Shown here: positions 36,285-45,119 of the stretch, in pieces | How positions within the stretch are numbered: position 1 is the first letter of the stretch | Layout of the letters: every line of letters begins with the position of its first letter | NCBI GenBank assembly: GCA_965223025.1 | Contig: CBDCVP010000023.1 | Coordinates: 186,001-250,000, forward strand | Direction: 5' to 3' | Origin: JABDMH01 sp965223025 | GTDB lineage: Bacteria; Bacteroidota; Bacteroidia; Chitinophagales; Saprospiraceae | DNA: 64,000 bases | Notes under the pieces: generated by a model | The model's input: the letters and a program-made list of their open reading frames with translations, nothing else | The model's database searches: none | What the model was told of the DNA's origin: nothing | Made by a program: the position numbers and the translations under genes

Positions 36285-37145
36285 ATGAAAATCGCAGTAA
36301 CATCGGCAAGTGGTCAATTAGGGTCGGAAATTGCCCGACAATTGATCAAGGAAATAGGGGAAGATAAGGTCATAGGCTTAGCCCGCACGCCTGAGAAAGC
36401 CAAGCATTTGGGGGTGGAAGTCCGGGAAGGGGACTACAATAATCGACCGCAATTTGATGAGGCTTTAAAGGGTGTTGATGCAGTGCTTTTGGTTTCGGGT
36501 ATGGATGCCCCAGAGAAGAGGATTCAACAGCATCGAAATGTAATTGATGCTGCAAAGCATAACGGGGTAAAAAAAATGGTGTACACCAGTATCATTGGAG
36601 ATGAACATAAAACGGCATTTAAACCCATCGTAAGGAGTAATCGGCAAACTGAAATAGATGTACAGGAATCGGGTCTTCTGTGGGCGATCGGTAGAAATGG
36701 CATTTACATCGAACCAGATCTTGAGTATCTCGATACGTATGTGAAAGAAGGTGAGATTAGGAATTGTGCAGGAAATGGCAAGTGCGCCTACACCAGTAGG
36801 ACAGAACTGAGCCATGCCTATGCAAGATTACTGCTCGACGACAGGTACAATGAAAAAATCTATAATCTTGCCGGTGCAGCGATTACCCAAGCAGAATTGG
36901 CCACCTTTATCAATCAGATCTATCATACCAGTCTATCTTATCAACCTGTTTCAGTTGAAGCGTATATGACTGAGAGAAAGGAGGAATTAGGTGAATTTTT
37001 GGGTACTGTGATTGCCGGGATCTACGAAGGGATTAGGAATGGCACAAACGATGTACATTCAGATTTTGAAGAGATAGTTGGTCGGCCACATCAATCGGTC
37101 CTTGACCTAATTGAGGATTTTAAAAAAAGCCGACCACTTGGTTGA
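36285..37145 (+). CDS. NmrA-like NAD(P)-binding reductase (SDR superfamily, QorB-like)
   Basis: Cytosolic Rossmann-fold protein of 286 residues with no signal peptide, one of the few in this window. The start MKIAVTSASGQLGSEIARQL carries the G-x-x-G-x-x-[GA] dinucleotide motif at the extreme N-terminus, as in the atypical SDR group. Further features are VIGLARTPEKA, VREGDYNNRPQFDEALKGVDAVLLVSG and KKMVYTSII, with the family pattern of NmrA and QorB (NAD(P)H:quinone reductase) proteins. An upstream ATG at 36273 adds four residues. It could reduce quinones or act as a redox sensor. It is separated by 119 bases from the GH67/GH20-like gene and is followed by candidate operator B. No direct role in glycan breakdown can be shown. 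Confidence 0.8.
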   Translation: MKIAVTSASGQLGSEIARQLIKEIGEDKVIGLARTPEKAKHLGVEVREGDYNNRPQFDEALKGVDAVLLVSGMDAPEKRIQQHRNVIDAAKHNGVKKMVYTSIIGDEHKTAFKPIVRSNRQTEIDVQESGLLWAIGRNGIYIEPDLEYLDTYVKEGEIRNCAGNGKCAYTSRTELSHAYARLLLDDRYNEKIYNLAGAAITQAELATFINQIYHTSLSYQPVSVEAYMTERKEELGEFLGTVIAGIYEGIRNGTNDVHSDFEEIVGRPHQSVLDLIEDFKKSRPLG

Positions 37146-37202
37146 TATTTGTTGAGTTTAAGACACCTATTGGAGTCTCGGAGCATACTAGAAATTCTAC
37201 CT

Positions 37203-37222
37203 TTTGTCTAGTATTTGTCTAT
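37203..37222 (+). promoter_or_regulatory. Candidate operator B: TTTGTCTA direct repeat, 11-bp phase
   Basis: TTTGTCTAG at 37203-37211 and TTTGTCTAT at 37214-37222, again 11 bp apart. It lies in the 255-base gap (37146-37400) upstream of the propeller gene and is nearly identical to site A (11145). Nothing else of note was seen in this gap apart from A/T-rich sequence. Confidence 0.6.
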
Positions 37223-37442
37223 CTGCAATATGAGTAACACCAACGCTTTTTGCATAATATTAAACCACGATCTAAATGACTTTAACCTCAAGAATTGTTA
37301 TGATCAAAGTAACGATCAAATTCGTCTTTTGTAGTCATAACATTCGAAATAATAATTTTCCTGGAAGGTTTATTTTCCTAGCGTTTCAAAGGATATTGAG
37401 ATGGTACAAGACACCGGATTTTGGAGAACTAATAGTGTAAAT

Positions 37443-38648
37443 ATGGTAAAGATGATGAGACTTTTTATTGGAATTGTAGCTATCTCATTTACTCTTGGTG
37501 CAAGGCTTTATGGACAACCCGAATTCAAACTCACGCCTGTAGACCTGGTCGAGACCTCCCAAAATACCGTGTCATGCACCGTACACCAATTAGGGAGTAG
37601 GCACTTCATCTACTCCACGGGTGACGGCAATAAAATTGATGTCTTTGCAGTGGATGGTGAGGGGAAAATGCAATTACTAACCAATTATGTGGTAGCTGGA
37701 GGAGATAAGACGGTGCGAGGACTAATTACAGATCAGGTAGGTGGCAACGATTTTCTTTTTGCCGGCCTGAAAGGAGGCAATGCAGTCGAAGTTTTCAAAA
37801 TCAATCCGGACGGCACGCTCAACAGCGTATTTGTTATGCCTGATACCGACACCACCCACCTGGGGATTGTGATCACCTTGCAAGTGGTCCATATGGAGGC
37901 CTCCTCATACCTTTTTGTCGGCGGACTAGAAAAAACACCCGGGCTTAGTGTATTTCGGATTTCGCCGGAAGGGCAGTTAGAGCATATTCAATCTATGACA
38001 GATAATGAAGAAGTTTTTCTCGATGGGATCATTGGCATGTCAGTCCATCAAATTGAGGGGAAAACTTTCCTATTTACCGGAGGTTTTCAAGATAATGGGT
38101 TGAGTAGCTTCAGAGTCTTTGAAGATGGACATTTCGAAAATGTAAGTAACATTGGCGACGACCACAACTTGTTCTTGAACGGAACCTATCCAGTCATATC
38201 CAGCACTAAATCAGGCTGGCATTTCATTATCGTGGGTCATCGGCATCACATCTACTACAAACCAACACCTTGGGTCAAGGACCGGCATACGTACTACTAC
38301 CACGGTGATGCAGTCAGTATTTTCATGGTGGACAATCAAGGACATCTACTTCCCCGGTCCATCTTTAAAGGCAACAGTGAAACCCTGATCAGAGGACAAA
38401 CCCGATTACACAAACTGACATTGGATGAGGATTATGATTTGATTGCTGTAGCTACCAGAGATGATCAGAGTATACAGTTATGCATGCTGAATAATACGGG
38501 AAGACTAGTTGATGTTGGAAAAATAAAGACCGGATTCCCGATCTACTACGGTCTCTGCGGGCAAAAGATCGGAGATCAATTGTTCCTCTTTGCAGGATCT
38601 GTCGGTGGAAAGACCTTCGCTTCTTACCGTCTCGATCCAATTAAATAA
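37443..38648 (+). CDS. Secreted seven-bladed beta-propeller protein (lactonase/YncE-like fold)
   Basis: Exported propeller of about 401 residues. The ATG at 37443 gives a signal peptide (MVKMMRLFIGIVAISF...YGQ); ATG 37401 is in frame upstream and has an AAAGGA before it. Blade repeats of about 50 residues recur, each with a phrase such as FLFAGLKGGNAVEVFKIN, YLFVGGLEKTPGLSVFRIS, FLFTGGFQDNGLSSFRVF and FLFAGSVGGKTFASYRL. This regular pattern resembles 6-phosphogluconolactonase-like (lactonase) propellers, but no catalytic residues can be assigned with certainty. It begins a short group with the Dabb lipoprotein immediately downstream and lies behind candidate operator B. Confidence 0.68.
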   Translation: MVKMMRLFIGIVAISFTLGARLYGQPEFKLTPVDLVETSQNTVSCTVHQLGSRHFIYSTGDGNKIDVFAVDGEGKMQLLTNYVVAGGDKTVRGLITDQVGGNDFLFAGLKGGNAVEVFKINPDGTLNSVFVMPDTDTTHLGIVITLQVVHMEASSYLFVGGLEKTPGLSVFRISPEGQLEHIQSMTDNEEVFLDGIIGMSVHQIEGKTFLFTGGFQDNGLSSFRVFEDGHFENVSNIGDDHNLFLNGTYPVISSTKSGWHFIIVGHRHHIYYKPTPWVKDRHTYYYHGDAVSIFMVDNQGHLLPRSIFKGNSETLIRGQTRLHKLTLDEDYDLIAVATRDDQSIQLCMLNNTGRLVDVGKIKTGFPIYYGLCGQKIGDQLFLFAGSVGGKTFASYRLDPIK

Positions 38649-38693
38649 ATGAAATCAATCTTTGAGACGATCTTTTACGGTGTGAGAATAAAA

Positions 38694-39086
38694 ATGAGTG
38701 ATGGAGGCATCAAGGCATGGTTGTACCTAATCTTATTTGGTATTCTTTACTCGTGTTCCGACGTGCAGGTTAGTGATCAACCAGTATTGCGGCATGTGGT
38801 GCTTCTACAATTCAAGGACGATGTGTCTGCAGAAGCAAAAGCGCAGGCAGTGCAGAAGTTTTTGGATTTGGAGGGTAAAATCCCAGAGATCCTAGAAATC
38901 GAGGGTGGAAATAACATCAGCGATGGAGGTCTGAGTAAGGGCTTTACCCACTGCTTCGTTCTCACATTTGAAAGTGAATCTGATCGCGACATCTACCTTC
39001 CTCATCCCGAACATATGCGAGTGGTCGAAGAGAACAAACCGCTGCTAGATGACCTCCTTGTTGCCGATTTTTGGGGAGAGGAGTAG
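38694..39086 (+). CDS. Dabb (stress-responsive A/B barrel) domain lipoprotein
   Basis: Small exported protein with one Dabb domain: LRHVVLLQFKDDVSAEAK near residue 30, FTHCFVLTFESESDRDIYLPHPEH, and VADFW at the end. The ATG at 38694 gives a lipoprotein signal with lipobox GILYSC; an in-frame ATG at 38649, directly after the propeller stop, would add 15 residues. Dabb domains form dimeric alpha/beta barrels and some are small-molecule lyases or cyclases, but most have no known activity. A lipid-anchored version next to polysaccharide enzymes is a recurring but unexplained arrangement. 130 residues. Confidence 0.8.
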   Translation: MSDGGIKAWLYLILFGILYSCSDVQVSDQPVLRHVVLLQFKDDVSAEAKAQAVQKFLDLEGKIPEILEIEGGNNISDGGLSKGFTHCFVLTFESESDRDIYLPHPEHMRVVEENKPLLDDLLVADFWGEE

Positions 39087-39113
39087 GGTAGGAAATGAAT
39101 AATAAATCTTCCC

Positions 39114-39133
39114 GTTGTCCAGTATTTGTCTAT
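39114..39133 (+). promoter_or_regulatory. Candidate operator C: TTGTCCA/TTTGTCTA direct repeat, 11-bp phase
   Basis: GTTGTCCAG at 39114-39122 and TTTGTCTAT at 39125-39133, spaced 11 bp like sites A and B, with two mismatches in the first half-site. It ends 68 bases before the ATG of the GH117 gene at 39202 and lies 27 bases after the Dabb stop. Confidence 0.55.
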
Positions 39134-39201
39134 ACCTTTCATAAGCCAATTGCGCTTATTCAGAATTATATTATGCTCAGGGAGTAATTGATACATTGAC
39201 C

Positions 39202-40500
39202 ATGATGCCACAAACACTTAATAACGCAGGTATACAATTGGTATCGACTATTTTGGTGCTTCTTGCTCTTTCATGTTCTTGCGGTAACACAGGATCGGAT
39301 GATCTAAGCCAAGCCTTTCCCTATGGCAATGTACCGCGTGAAAAACCTGATCATCCATTGAGCGCAGCTATGAACCGCGTGTACGAGGGCACGTACGATT
39401 CTTTGGAAGTGGCTGCTAATGAATTGTTTTCCAATTTTAAATACACTCCGTTGGTAGGTTTTGATTATGACGCCGGCAATGGAACACGCTCGCGCCGGGA
39501 TGCCACTAAAGTGATCAGGGTAAATGGTACCTACTATGTTTGGTATACTCACCGGCATACATCGGTGCCACCGGATGCCGATGGCGGAAATGACACGGTA
39601 CCATCACGTGACTGGGACCTGGCAGAACTCTGGTATGCCACCAGCAAAGATGGATTTGTTTGGGAGGAACAGGGTGTTGCGGTCAGGCGTATGGAAAAAC
39701 CGCATGCTGGCTGGCGTTCGATCTCCACCCCAGACATTCTCATTTGGAAAGGCAAGTATTATCTGTATTACCAGGCGTATACAGCCATGCCGGGCGGCCC
39801 GGGAACGCAAGGAGATGATTGCCCCGTTTCGGTTTCCTGGTCAGATTCTCCCGACGGGCCATGGACACCGGCTAATAAAATCGTGGTGGAGAATGGTCCA
39901 CCAGGGACATGGGACCAGTACAAGATCCATGACCCCTATCCCTTGATCTATAAGGGAAAAATCTACCTCTACTATAAAGGTGAAATGGGAGGCAGTCCCA
40001 AGGTGCGTGCACAGGGGCTCGCTATTGCTGATGACCCTCTGGGTCCGTTCGTTAAACACCCACTCAATCCTGTCATTAACTCCGGTCATGAGACCGCCCT
40101 ATTTCCATTCCGGGAGGGGATAGCCGCCTTAGTTAGTCGTCACGGATTGGAGCACAATACGATTCAGTATGCAGCGGATGGGGTAAACTTCGAGGTGGCA
40201 GCCATATCCAGTTTATTTCCTATCGCCCCGGGCTCATATGTGCCCGATGCTTTTAGTGACAATGGAGATGGTCGTGGTATAACTTGGGGACTGTGTCATT
40301 TTAGAGACGTGCTCAAGGTTGGTGGTGATAGCCAGAGTTACAGCATATTGGCCAGGTTCGATTGTGATCTAAGCCTCGAGGTGCACGATCCGGACATGAA
40401 GAAAAGTGACATCTTCAATCATCCGGAAATCAGTTTTCAGTTTGGGCTCAGCGACCAACAACGCCGCCGCATTGAAACTAGTGTACCGTCTCACAATTAA
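39202..40500 (+). CDS. GH117 lipoprotein (alpha-1,3-(3,6-anhydro)-L-galactosidase family), copy 1
   Basis: Exo-acting five-bladed propeller hydrolase; characterised GH117 enzymes release 3,6-anhydro-L-galactose from agar oligosaccharides. Lipobox near residue 24 (LALSCSC). Landmarks: FDYDAGNGTRSRRDATK with Asp100 as the candidate base, YYVWYTHRHT, DWDLAELWYATS, KIHDPYPL with Asp244, and INSGHET with His296-Glu297 as candidate acid pair. The residue set is that of active GH117 enzymes, although RRDATK replaces the commoner RRDPSK. 432 residues; the first of two adjacent ATGs (39202, 39205) is used, while a TTG lies upstream. It stands apart from the other GH117 copies, behind its own operator-like repeat (39114). 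It is the most divergent of the five copies in its central loops (GGPGTQGDDCPVSV). Confidence 0.9.
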   Translation: MMPQTLNNAGIQLVSTILVLLALSCSCGNTGSDDLSQAFPYGNVPREKPDHPLSAAMNRVYEGTYDSLEVAANELFSNFKYTPLVGFDYDAGNGTRSRRDATKVIRVNGTYYVWYTHRHTSVPPDADGGNDTVPSRDWDLAELWYATSKDGFVWEEQGVAVRRMEKPHAGWRSISTPDILIWKGKYYLYYQAYTAMPGGPGTQGDDCPVSVSWSDSPDGPWTPANKIVVENGPPGTWDQYKIHDPYPLIYKGKIYLYYKGEMGGSPKVRAQGLAIADDPLGPFVKHPLNPVINSGHETALFPFREGIAALVSRHGLEHNTIQYAADGVNFEVAAISSLFPIAPGSYVPDAFSDNGDGRGITWGLCHFRDVLKVGGDSQSYSILARFDCDLSLEVHDPDMKKSDIFNHPEISFQFGLSDQQRRRIETSVPSHN

Positions 40501-40745
40501 CTAAACAGTTTCGCATGCTCTTTTGCACCATCTCTTCATCTCCAAAATCCTTACGTAGCTATGGATATGCGCGGTTTTGTTTCTTTGATCTGGCTCAAAA
40601 TAGCTGCCCGAAACTGTACACTTACTTACGAGATGATACACTAGGTCAACTCAATAAACAGAATGATCATTACATGGAAAGTTTGCAATGTCTTTGTGAT
40701 GGTTTCTTTGCAACTTTTGTATTAACTGACAGCTTTCCAATCTAA

Positions 40746-41312
40746 ATGCTTGCGATATTTATTATGAGAATTAATTTACGAAGGAGTAAAGAGGCAAATA
40801 TTATTTTGTCGAACTTTATCCATAAATCATGCTTCCTTGCAATACTTATTCTCACCATCACAGGCCACAGTTTAGCTCAGCAGTCGGATTCAACGGTTGT
40901 GGATAAAGAAGTCAAACAAAGGGCAAGAGTCACCGGTCTGAGATACATCAGTATCCACGTACTAGAACTTGAGAAATCCCTAAAGCTGTACCGTGAAATT
41001 CTCGGTTTTAAACTGTCAAACGCAGAGGTCCTTCATGGGCCAGGGCTAGAAGGTATGCTGGTCTTGAAGCTAAGTGCGAATGACCTGACGATTGGTCTAT
41101 CTGTCACCGCACCCGAATTTCTGCACACTATTGGGCCAATTGGAAATACGAACCACAACCACTTCATGCTTAAGGTCAATGATATCGGCCCGATTGGAGA
41201 TCGGTTGAAAGAAGAAGGATATGAGCTGGAAAATGAGCAATACGTTCGCGACAAGTACACGTTTTTCGTGGGGCCAAACGGGGAGATCATTGGTCTCTCC
41301 TCATGGGACTAA
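40746..41312 (+). CDS. Secreted VOC/glyoxalase-fold protein
   Basis: One vicinal-oxygen-chelate domain (residues about 62-188) after a long signal peptide (hydrophobic FLAILILTITGHSLAQ). Domain landmarks: LRYISIHVLELEKSLKLYREILGFKLS, GMLVLKLSANDLTIGLSV, NHNHFMLKVNDIGPIGDRLKEEGYELE, and FFVGPNGEIIGLSSW. His in ISIHV, His in NHNHF and the final Glu of NGEIIGL are the likely metal ligands of this fold. VOC proteins are usually cytosolic, so export is notable. ATG 40746 or 40764 could start it. The 245 bases upstream (40501-40745) show no convincing gene. Activity is unknown; isomerase, lyase and dioxygenase are all possible in this fold. Confidence 0.78.
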   Translation: MLAIFIMRINLRRSKEANIILSNFIHKSCFLAILILTITGHSLAQQSDSTVVDKEVKQRARVTGLRYISIHVLELEKSLKLYREILGFKLSNAEVLHGPGLEGMLVLKLSANDLTIGLSVTAPEFLHTIGPIGNTNHNHFMLKVNDIGPIGDRLKEEGYELENEQYVRDKYTFFVGPNGEIIGLSSWD

Positions 41313-41433
41313 TGCCTTTGGAGGTGCTAAGCTACCTTCTGGCACTATTACTAACTTACTCGATAAAATTAAATTATGGATGCAGAGTCCACCTTTAAAT
41401 TTGCCTAATAGAAAAATCCGAATAATAATTAAC

Positions 41434-43371
41434 ATGTATCGAATTCTCACAAGGGTTTCCAGGATATTGATAATGGGTTGTTTTTGTCATTATTCAGCAA
41501 TGGCACAGTCGCACGACCCTGGGACGAGCCCTTCAGCTATGTCAGGACAGGCACTGTCGACCCCTAATATCTTATGGATCATCACTGATGACCAGCGGGC
41601 AGATGCACTGGCATGCTATAATAGAGCCACTACCGGGAAAAGCGAAAGCTATCTGGGCTATGTGATGTCACCCAACGCTGACAAATTGGCGTCAGAAGGG
41701 ATACTGTTTGTCAATGCCTATAACAACTCCCCGATGTGCGCTATTTCCAGAGCCTCGATGCTGACAGGTAGATACCCATTCCGCTCTGGACACTACAAGT
41801 TCTTTTCTCATCAGGAAGCGGACATCTCGAAGCCACTCGTATCTGAAATTCTAAGAGACTATGGTTATGGGACAGCTGCATTTGGAAAAACACACTGGTC
41901 CATCTCGAAACACCTGGATCAAAGCAAGAACAAACCAGATGATCATTTTGATTTGATCGTGCATTTCAAGACGGATCTTCAAAATAAAGGGCATGGAGAT
42001 ATTTTCACCAGTGGAGCAAAGACCGAGTTTCCGGATGGTATTTTCAAATTGATCTACAAAGATGAAACTACCATCTACCCTGATGGCACTAAATTGAAAT
42101 ACGTCACCAATGATATAGAAAAAGATATACCTGAGGCGGATCTGAAGATGCGTGCACAAATAGAAAATGATTTTGATATTTTAAGAGTCTACACTCGGCC
42201 GCATAACACGCTCATCATAGGAGGGGTAAATCCCAATCAGGCTGGAGAGACCATTGATGGATTGATCGTCCAGGAAATGAAAAGTTATTTGGAAAATGCT
42301 GGAAAATCGTACAACACGATTTCAGGAAGACAAGTACAAGGTGTCGATCTGCAGAAACCGGTTTTTTTGCACCTGGGTTTTACCTGGCCACATACACCGG
42401 TGATCCCTCCCAAGGAATATCGCGATTTATTTAAAAGAAGAGAGTACAAAATCCCCGAGTTTAGTACGGACGAATTGTCCAATTTTCCCCCGCAACTAGT
42501 GATACATTACAACGAGTGCAAAGCCGATCAACTGAAGGAGGAGGAGAAGTTACAGGCCATTCGAGACTACTATGCCTTTTGTGCGTATGGTGATGCACTG
42601 ATAGGAGATGCCGTGGAATCATTTAAAGAGTACAGTGAGGATAATGGGCAAGAATGGCTGATTGTGTATACTGTTGGCGATCATGGTTGGCATTTGGGTG
42701 AGCAAGGGGTCATGGCAAAGTTCGGCCCCTGGAAGCAGTCCATCCATGATGCCGTCATCATCGTTTCATCGGATAAAGAAAAGGTCCCAGCAGGCCAGGT
42801 GAATACGGACATTGTAGAGTATGTTGATTTTACCCCTACATTTCTCGCAGCAGCCGGAGTCGATATTTCGAGCAAAGAATACAAATACCTGGATGGTTAT
42901 GACCTCCAGGAAGTTTATACCAATAGGACCTTAAAACGTGAATATGCGCTAGGTGAAATCAATGTCGTAAATGGTCATCGGGCGTATCTGCGTAACCTTG
43001 ATTTTGCCTTTTCGATGCGCAGCAGAGACATGTGGGATGATGTACGCACCCCCAATCAAAATAAGAATATACGGTGGGCCCTCACCTGCGAACGACCTAA
43101 AGCCGATATGGCATTGTATGATCTTCGCACGGATCCACTGGAGAAAATGAATGTAGCCGATCATAAGGAATATCGAGCCCTGGCAGATTGGTTTAGGGAA
43201 AAACTGGGAAATATCATTCTGGGTGATGGTCGCGTTGAGTGTGATTGGTCATTGCCAAACAGTTACAATGTCAGTAACTTCGCAGGTGGGGCTGATAATA
43301 AAAAATTGAACATTCCGGAGGAACTCATACCAGAGATTGAAAAAACATCCATATCAAGACACATCCGTTAG
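41434..43371 (+). CDS. S1 sulfatase with atypical CAISR active-site motif
   Basis: Long sulfatase of 645 residues. The ATG at 41434 gives a signal peptide (MYRILTRVSRILIMGCFCHYSAMAQ); upstream in-frame codons overlap the VOC gene. Landmarks are NILWIITDDQRADALACY, active-site Cys102-Ala-Ile-Ser-Arg106 followed by ASMLTGRYPFRSGH, FLHLGFTWPHTPVIPPKEY, and GDHGWHLGEQGVMAKFGPWKQS. The position two after Cys is Ile where Pro, Ala or Ser is usual, which may matter for recognition by the formylglycine-generating enzyme. An insert of about 120 residues (near 180-300) between the first conserved motifs and the HTPVIPP segment explains the extra length. The next sulfatase starts 3 bases after its stop, so the two are translated together. 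Confidence 0.88.
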   Translation: MYRILTRVSRILIMGCFCHYSAMAQSHDPGTSPSAMSGQALSTPNILWIITDDQRADALACYNRATTGKSESYLGYVMSPNADKLASEGILFVNAYNNSPMCAISRASMLTGRYPFRSGHYKFFSHQEADISKPLVSEILRDYGYGTAAFGKTHWSISKHLDQSKNKPDDHFDLIVHFKTDLQNKGHGDIFTSGAKTEFPDGIFKLIYKDETTIYPDGTKLKYVTNDIEKDIPEADLKMRAQIENDFDILRVYTRPHNTLIIGGVNPNQAGETIDGLIVQEMKSYLENAGKSYNTISGRQVQGVDLQKPVFLHLGFTWPHTPVIPPKEYRDLFKRREYKIPEFSTDELSNFPPQLVIHYNECKADQLKEEEKLQAIRDYYAFCAYGDALIGDAVESFKEYSEDNGQEWLIVYTVGDHGWHLGEQGVMAKFGPWKQSIHDAVIIVSSDKEKVPAGQVNTDIVEYVDFTPTFLAAAGVDISSKEYKYLDGYDLQEVYTNRTLKREYALGEINVVNGHRAYLRNLDFAFSMRSRDMWDDVRTPNQNKNIRWALTCERPKADMALYDLRTDPLEKMNVADHKEYRALADWFREKLGNIILGDGRVECDWSLPNSYNVSNFAGGADNKKLNIPEELIPEIEKTSISRHIR

Positions 43372-43374
43372 ACA

Positions 43375-44793
43375 ATGATCAACGCTCACTTCTTGAAGAT
43401 CTTTTGCCTTTTTTTTGTGGCTTATCTTTCTTGGTGCTCCACTAGTGGTAGGATATACGCTCAGAAAAAGAACGTTATCCTGCTATTTGCCGATGATGCG
43501 GGCTATCACGATTTTGGATTTCATGGAAGTCAGACTTTCAAGACACCTAATCTTGACAAGCTGGCTTCTGAAGGTGTCGTCTTTAAGCAGGCATATACCA
43601 CTGCTGCTGTTTGCGGACCTTCCAGAGCTGGTCTTTTGACCGGTATGTACCAGCAAAGGTTCGGTTTTGAAGAAAATAATGTGCCTGGTTATATGAGTGA
43701 GTCCTCCAAGCTGATGGGGGATGAAATGGGGTTACCGGCTCACCTAAAAACGATCGCTGACTATTTGAAACCGCTCGGCCATCAATCCATTATTTTAGGT
43801 AAATGGCATATGGGGAACGCCGATAGATACCATCCATTGAGTCGAGGTTTTGATGAGTTTTACGGTTTCAGAGGTGGTGCAAGAAGCTTTTGGCCGCTCA
43901 CTGAGCAACAAGCAGTCGAGAGGCCCGAAAACCGGATGGAAAGAGGGTTTGCAAAGTATGAGGAACCAGATGAATACCTGACCGATGCATTGGCCAACGA
44001 AGCTTGTGATTTTATTGACCGAAATAATGAGAATCCCTTCTTTATGTATGTCTCTTTCAATGCCGTACATACACCTTTGCATGCTAAAGATCAGGACCTG
44101 ATGCTGGTCAAAGGGTTAGACGGTAAACGCAGATTGCTGGCAGCTATGACAATGGCTATGGACAGAGCTTGTGGAATGATCCTCGATAAATTAAGAGAAC
44201 ATGGATTGGAAGAAAACACCCTTGTCGTGTTCTCTAATGATAATGGCGGTCCAGCCGGATCTATGACCAGTAACTATCCATTGAGTGGATGCAAATCAAA
44301 TAACCTGGAAGGGGGGATCAGAGTGCCATTCATTATGAAATTGCCGGGTGAAATTAAAGCCGGTTCAACCTTTGAAGATCCGGTAAGCATGCTCGATTTA
44401 TTACCTACTTTTGTTAATGCAGCCGGTGGCAAAGCCTCGGAGATTGAGGGATTGGATGGCGTTGATTTGATTCCTTATGTCACCGGAGAAAATAGGTCTG
44501 CTCCTCACGATGTCTTGTTTTGGAAAAAGGAAAATCGCGGAATTGTCAGGCGGGGAGATTGGAAAATGCTTCGTTTCCCGGACCGCCCAGCCGAATTGTA
44601 CAATATTACTAAAGATGAGACCGAGTCCAACAATTTGGCCTATAAACACCCAGACAAGGTGCGTGAGATGTTTAAAGTGCTCTGGCATTGGGAAAGCCAG
44701 TTGGAACGCCCGCTTTTTATGTTAGAACGGGTGTATGAAGTCAATGCCATGAAGCGCATGGATCAAAGAAGGGAGCCAGTAGTCGATAAATAA
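43375..44793 (+). CDS. S1 family sulfatase, CGPSR type
   Basis: Canonical arylsulfatase-fold enzyme of 472 residues with a signal peptide (MINAHFLKIFCLFFVAYLSW...YAQ). Landmarks: NVILLFADDAGYHDFGFHGS, active-site Cys80-Gly-Pro-Ser-Arg84, ILGKWHMG, SNDNGGPAGS, SGCKSNNLEGGIRVPF and AELYNITKDETESNNLA. The classical C-x-P-x-R motif makes it the most conventional sulfatase in this locus. It starts 3 bases after the preceding sulfatase gene, so a paired action on differently placed sulfates is plausible. It ends a gene group: the next 326 bases hold no gene. Regiospecificity not determined. Confidence 0.92.
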   Translation: MINAHFLKIFCLFFVAYLSWCSTSGRIYAQKKNVILLFADDAGYHDFGFHGSQTFKTPNLDKLASEGVVFKQAYTTAAVCGPSRAGLLTGMYQQRFGFEENNVPGYMSESSKLMGDEMGLPAHLKTIADYLKPLGHQSIILGKWHMGNADRYHPLSRGFDEFYGFRGGARSFWPLTEQQAVERPENRMERGFAKYEEPDEYLTDALANEACDFIDRNNENPFFMYVSFNAVHTPLHAKDQDLMLVKGLDGKRRLLAAMTMAMDRACGMILDKLREHGLEENTLVVFSNDNGGPAGSMTSNYPLSGCKSNNLEGGIRVPFIMKLPGEIKAGSTFEDPVSMLDLLPTFVNAAGGKASEIEGLDGVDLIPYVTGENRSAPHDVLFWKKENRGIVRRGDWKMLRFPDRPAELYNITKDETESNNLAYKHPDKVREMFKVLWHWESQLERPLFMLERVYEVNAMKRMDQRREPVVDK

Positions 44794-45119
44794 AGAATTG
44801 GAGAAGAATTAGGAGTATGTATAGAATATATCCAACTGCAATAAGCTAAACAATATGCAGCTCGGATTGATGACAAAAAAAATGGGTATTCCAGGGAGAT
44901 TTATTACTCAGATTTAACCATGATGAGTTAGATTGATAGACCGTGAAATAATAAGTTTCCTGTTTAGAGTACAGTATTATTTAGCTCAGACAAGGCAGAG
45001 AAAGTAGTCCTAACAGAGTTGAGGCGAGGCTTTCAGAGGCAGTATAAGGCGGAAAAGACAAGCTATAATTGTGAAGGTTATTTTTTTACGGTCCTTAAGT
45101 ATACAAATTAAATAGATAT
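44794..45119. other. Intergenic region, no gene seen
   Basis: A/T-rich stretch of 326 bases between the sulfatase pair and the Gfo/Idh/MocA gene. No open frame with family similarity, no tRNA-like fold and no TTTGTCTA repeat were seen. It probably carries the promoter for the gene group starting at 45120, but no clear TTTG/TAxxTTTG pair could be fixed. Confidence 0.5.

Noticed and set aside
40515..40745. Open frame of 76 codons between GH117 copy 1 and the VOC gene
   Set aside because: No family similarity, no signal, odd composition; it ends just before the VOC start and looks like non-coding sequence.
37345..44962. Near match GAAATAATAA-x-TTTCCTG at 37345 and 44944
   Set aside because: Only two copies of an A/T-rich string with a mismatch; such a match can arise by chance in 64 kb.
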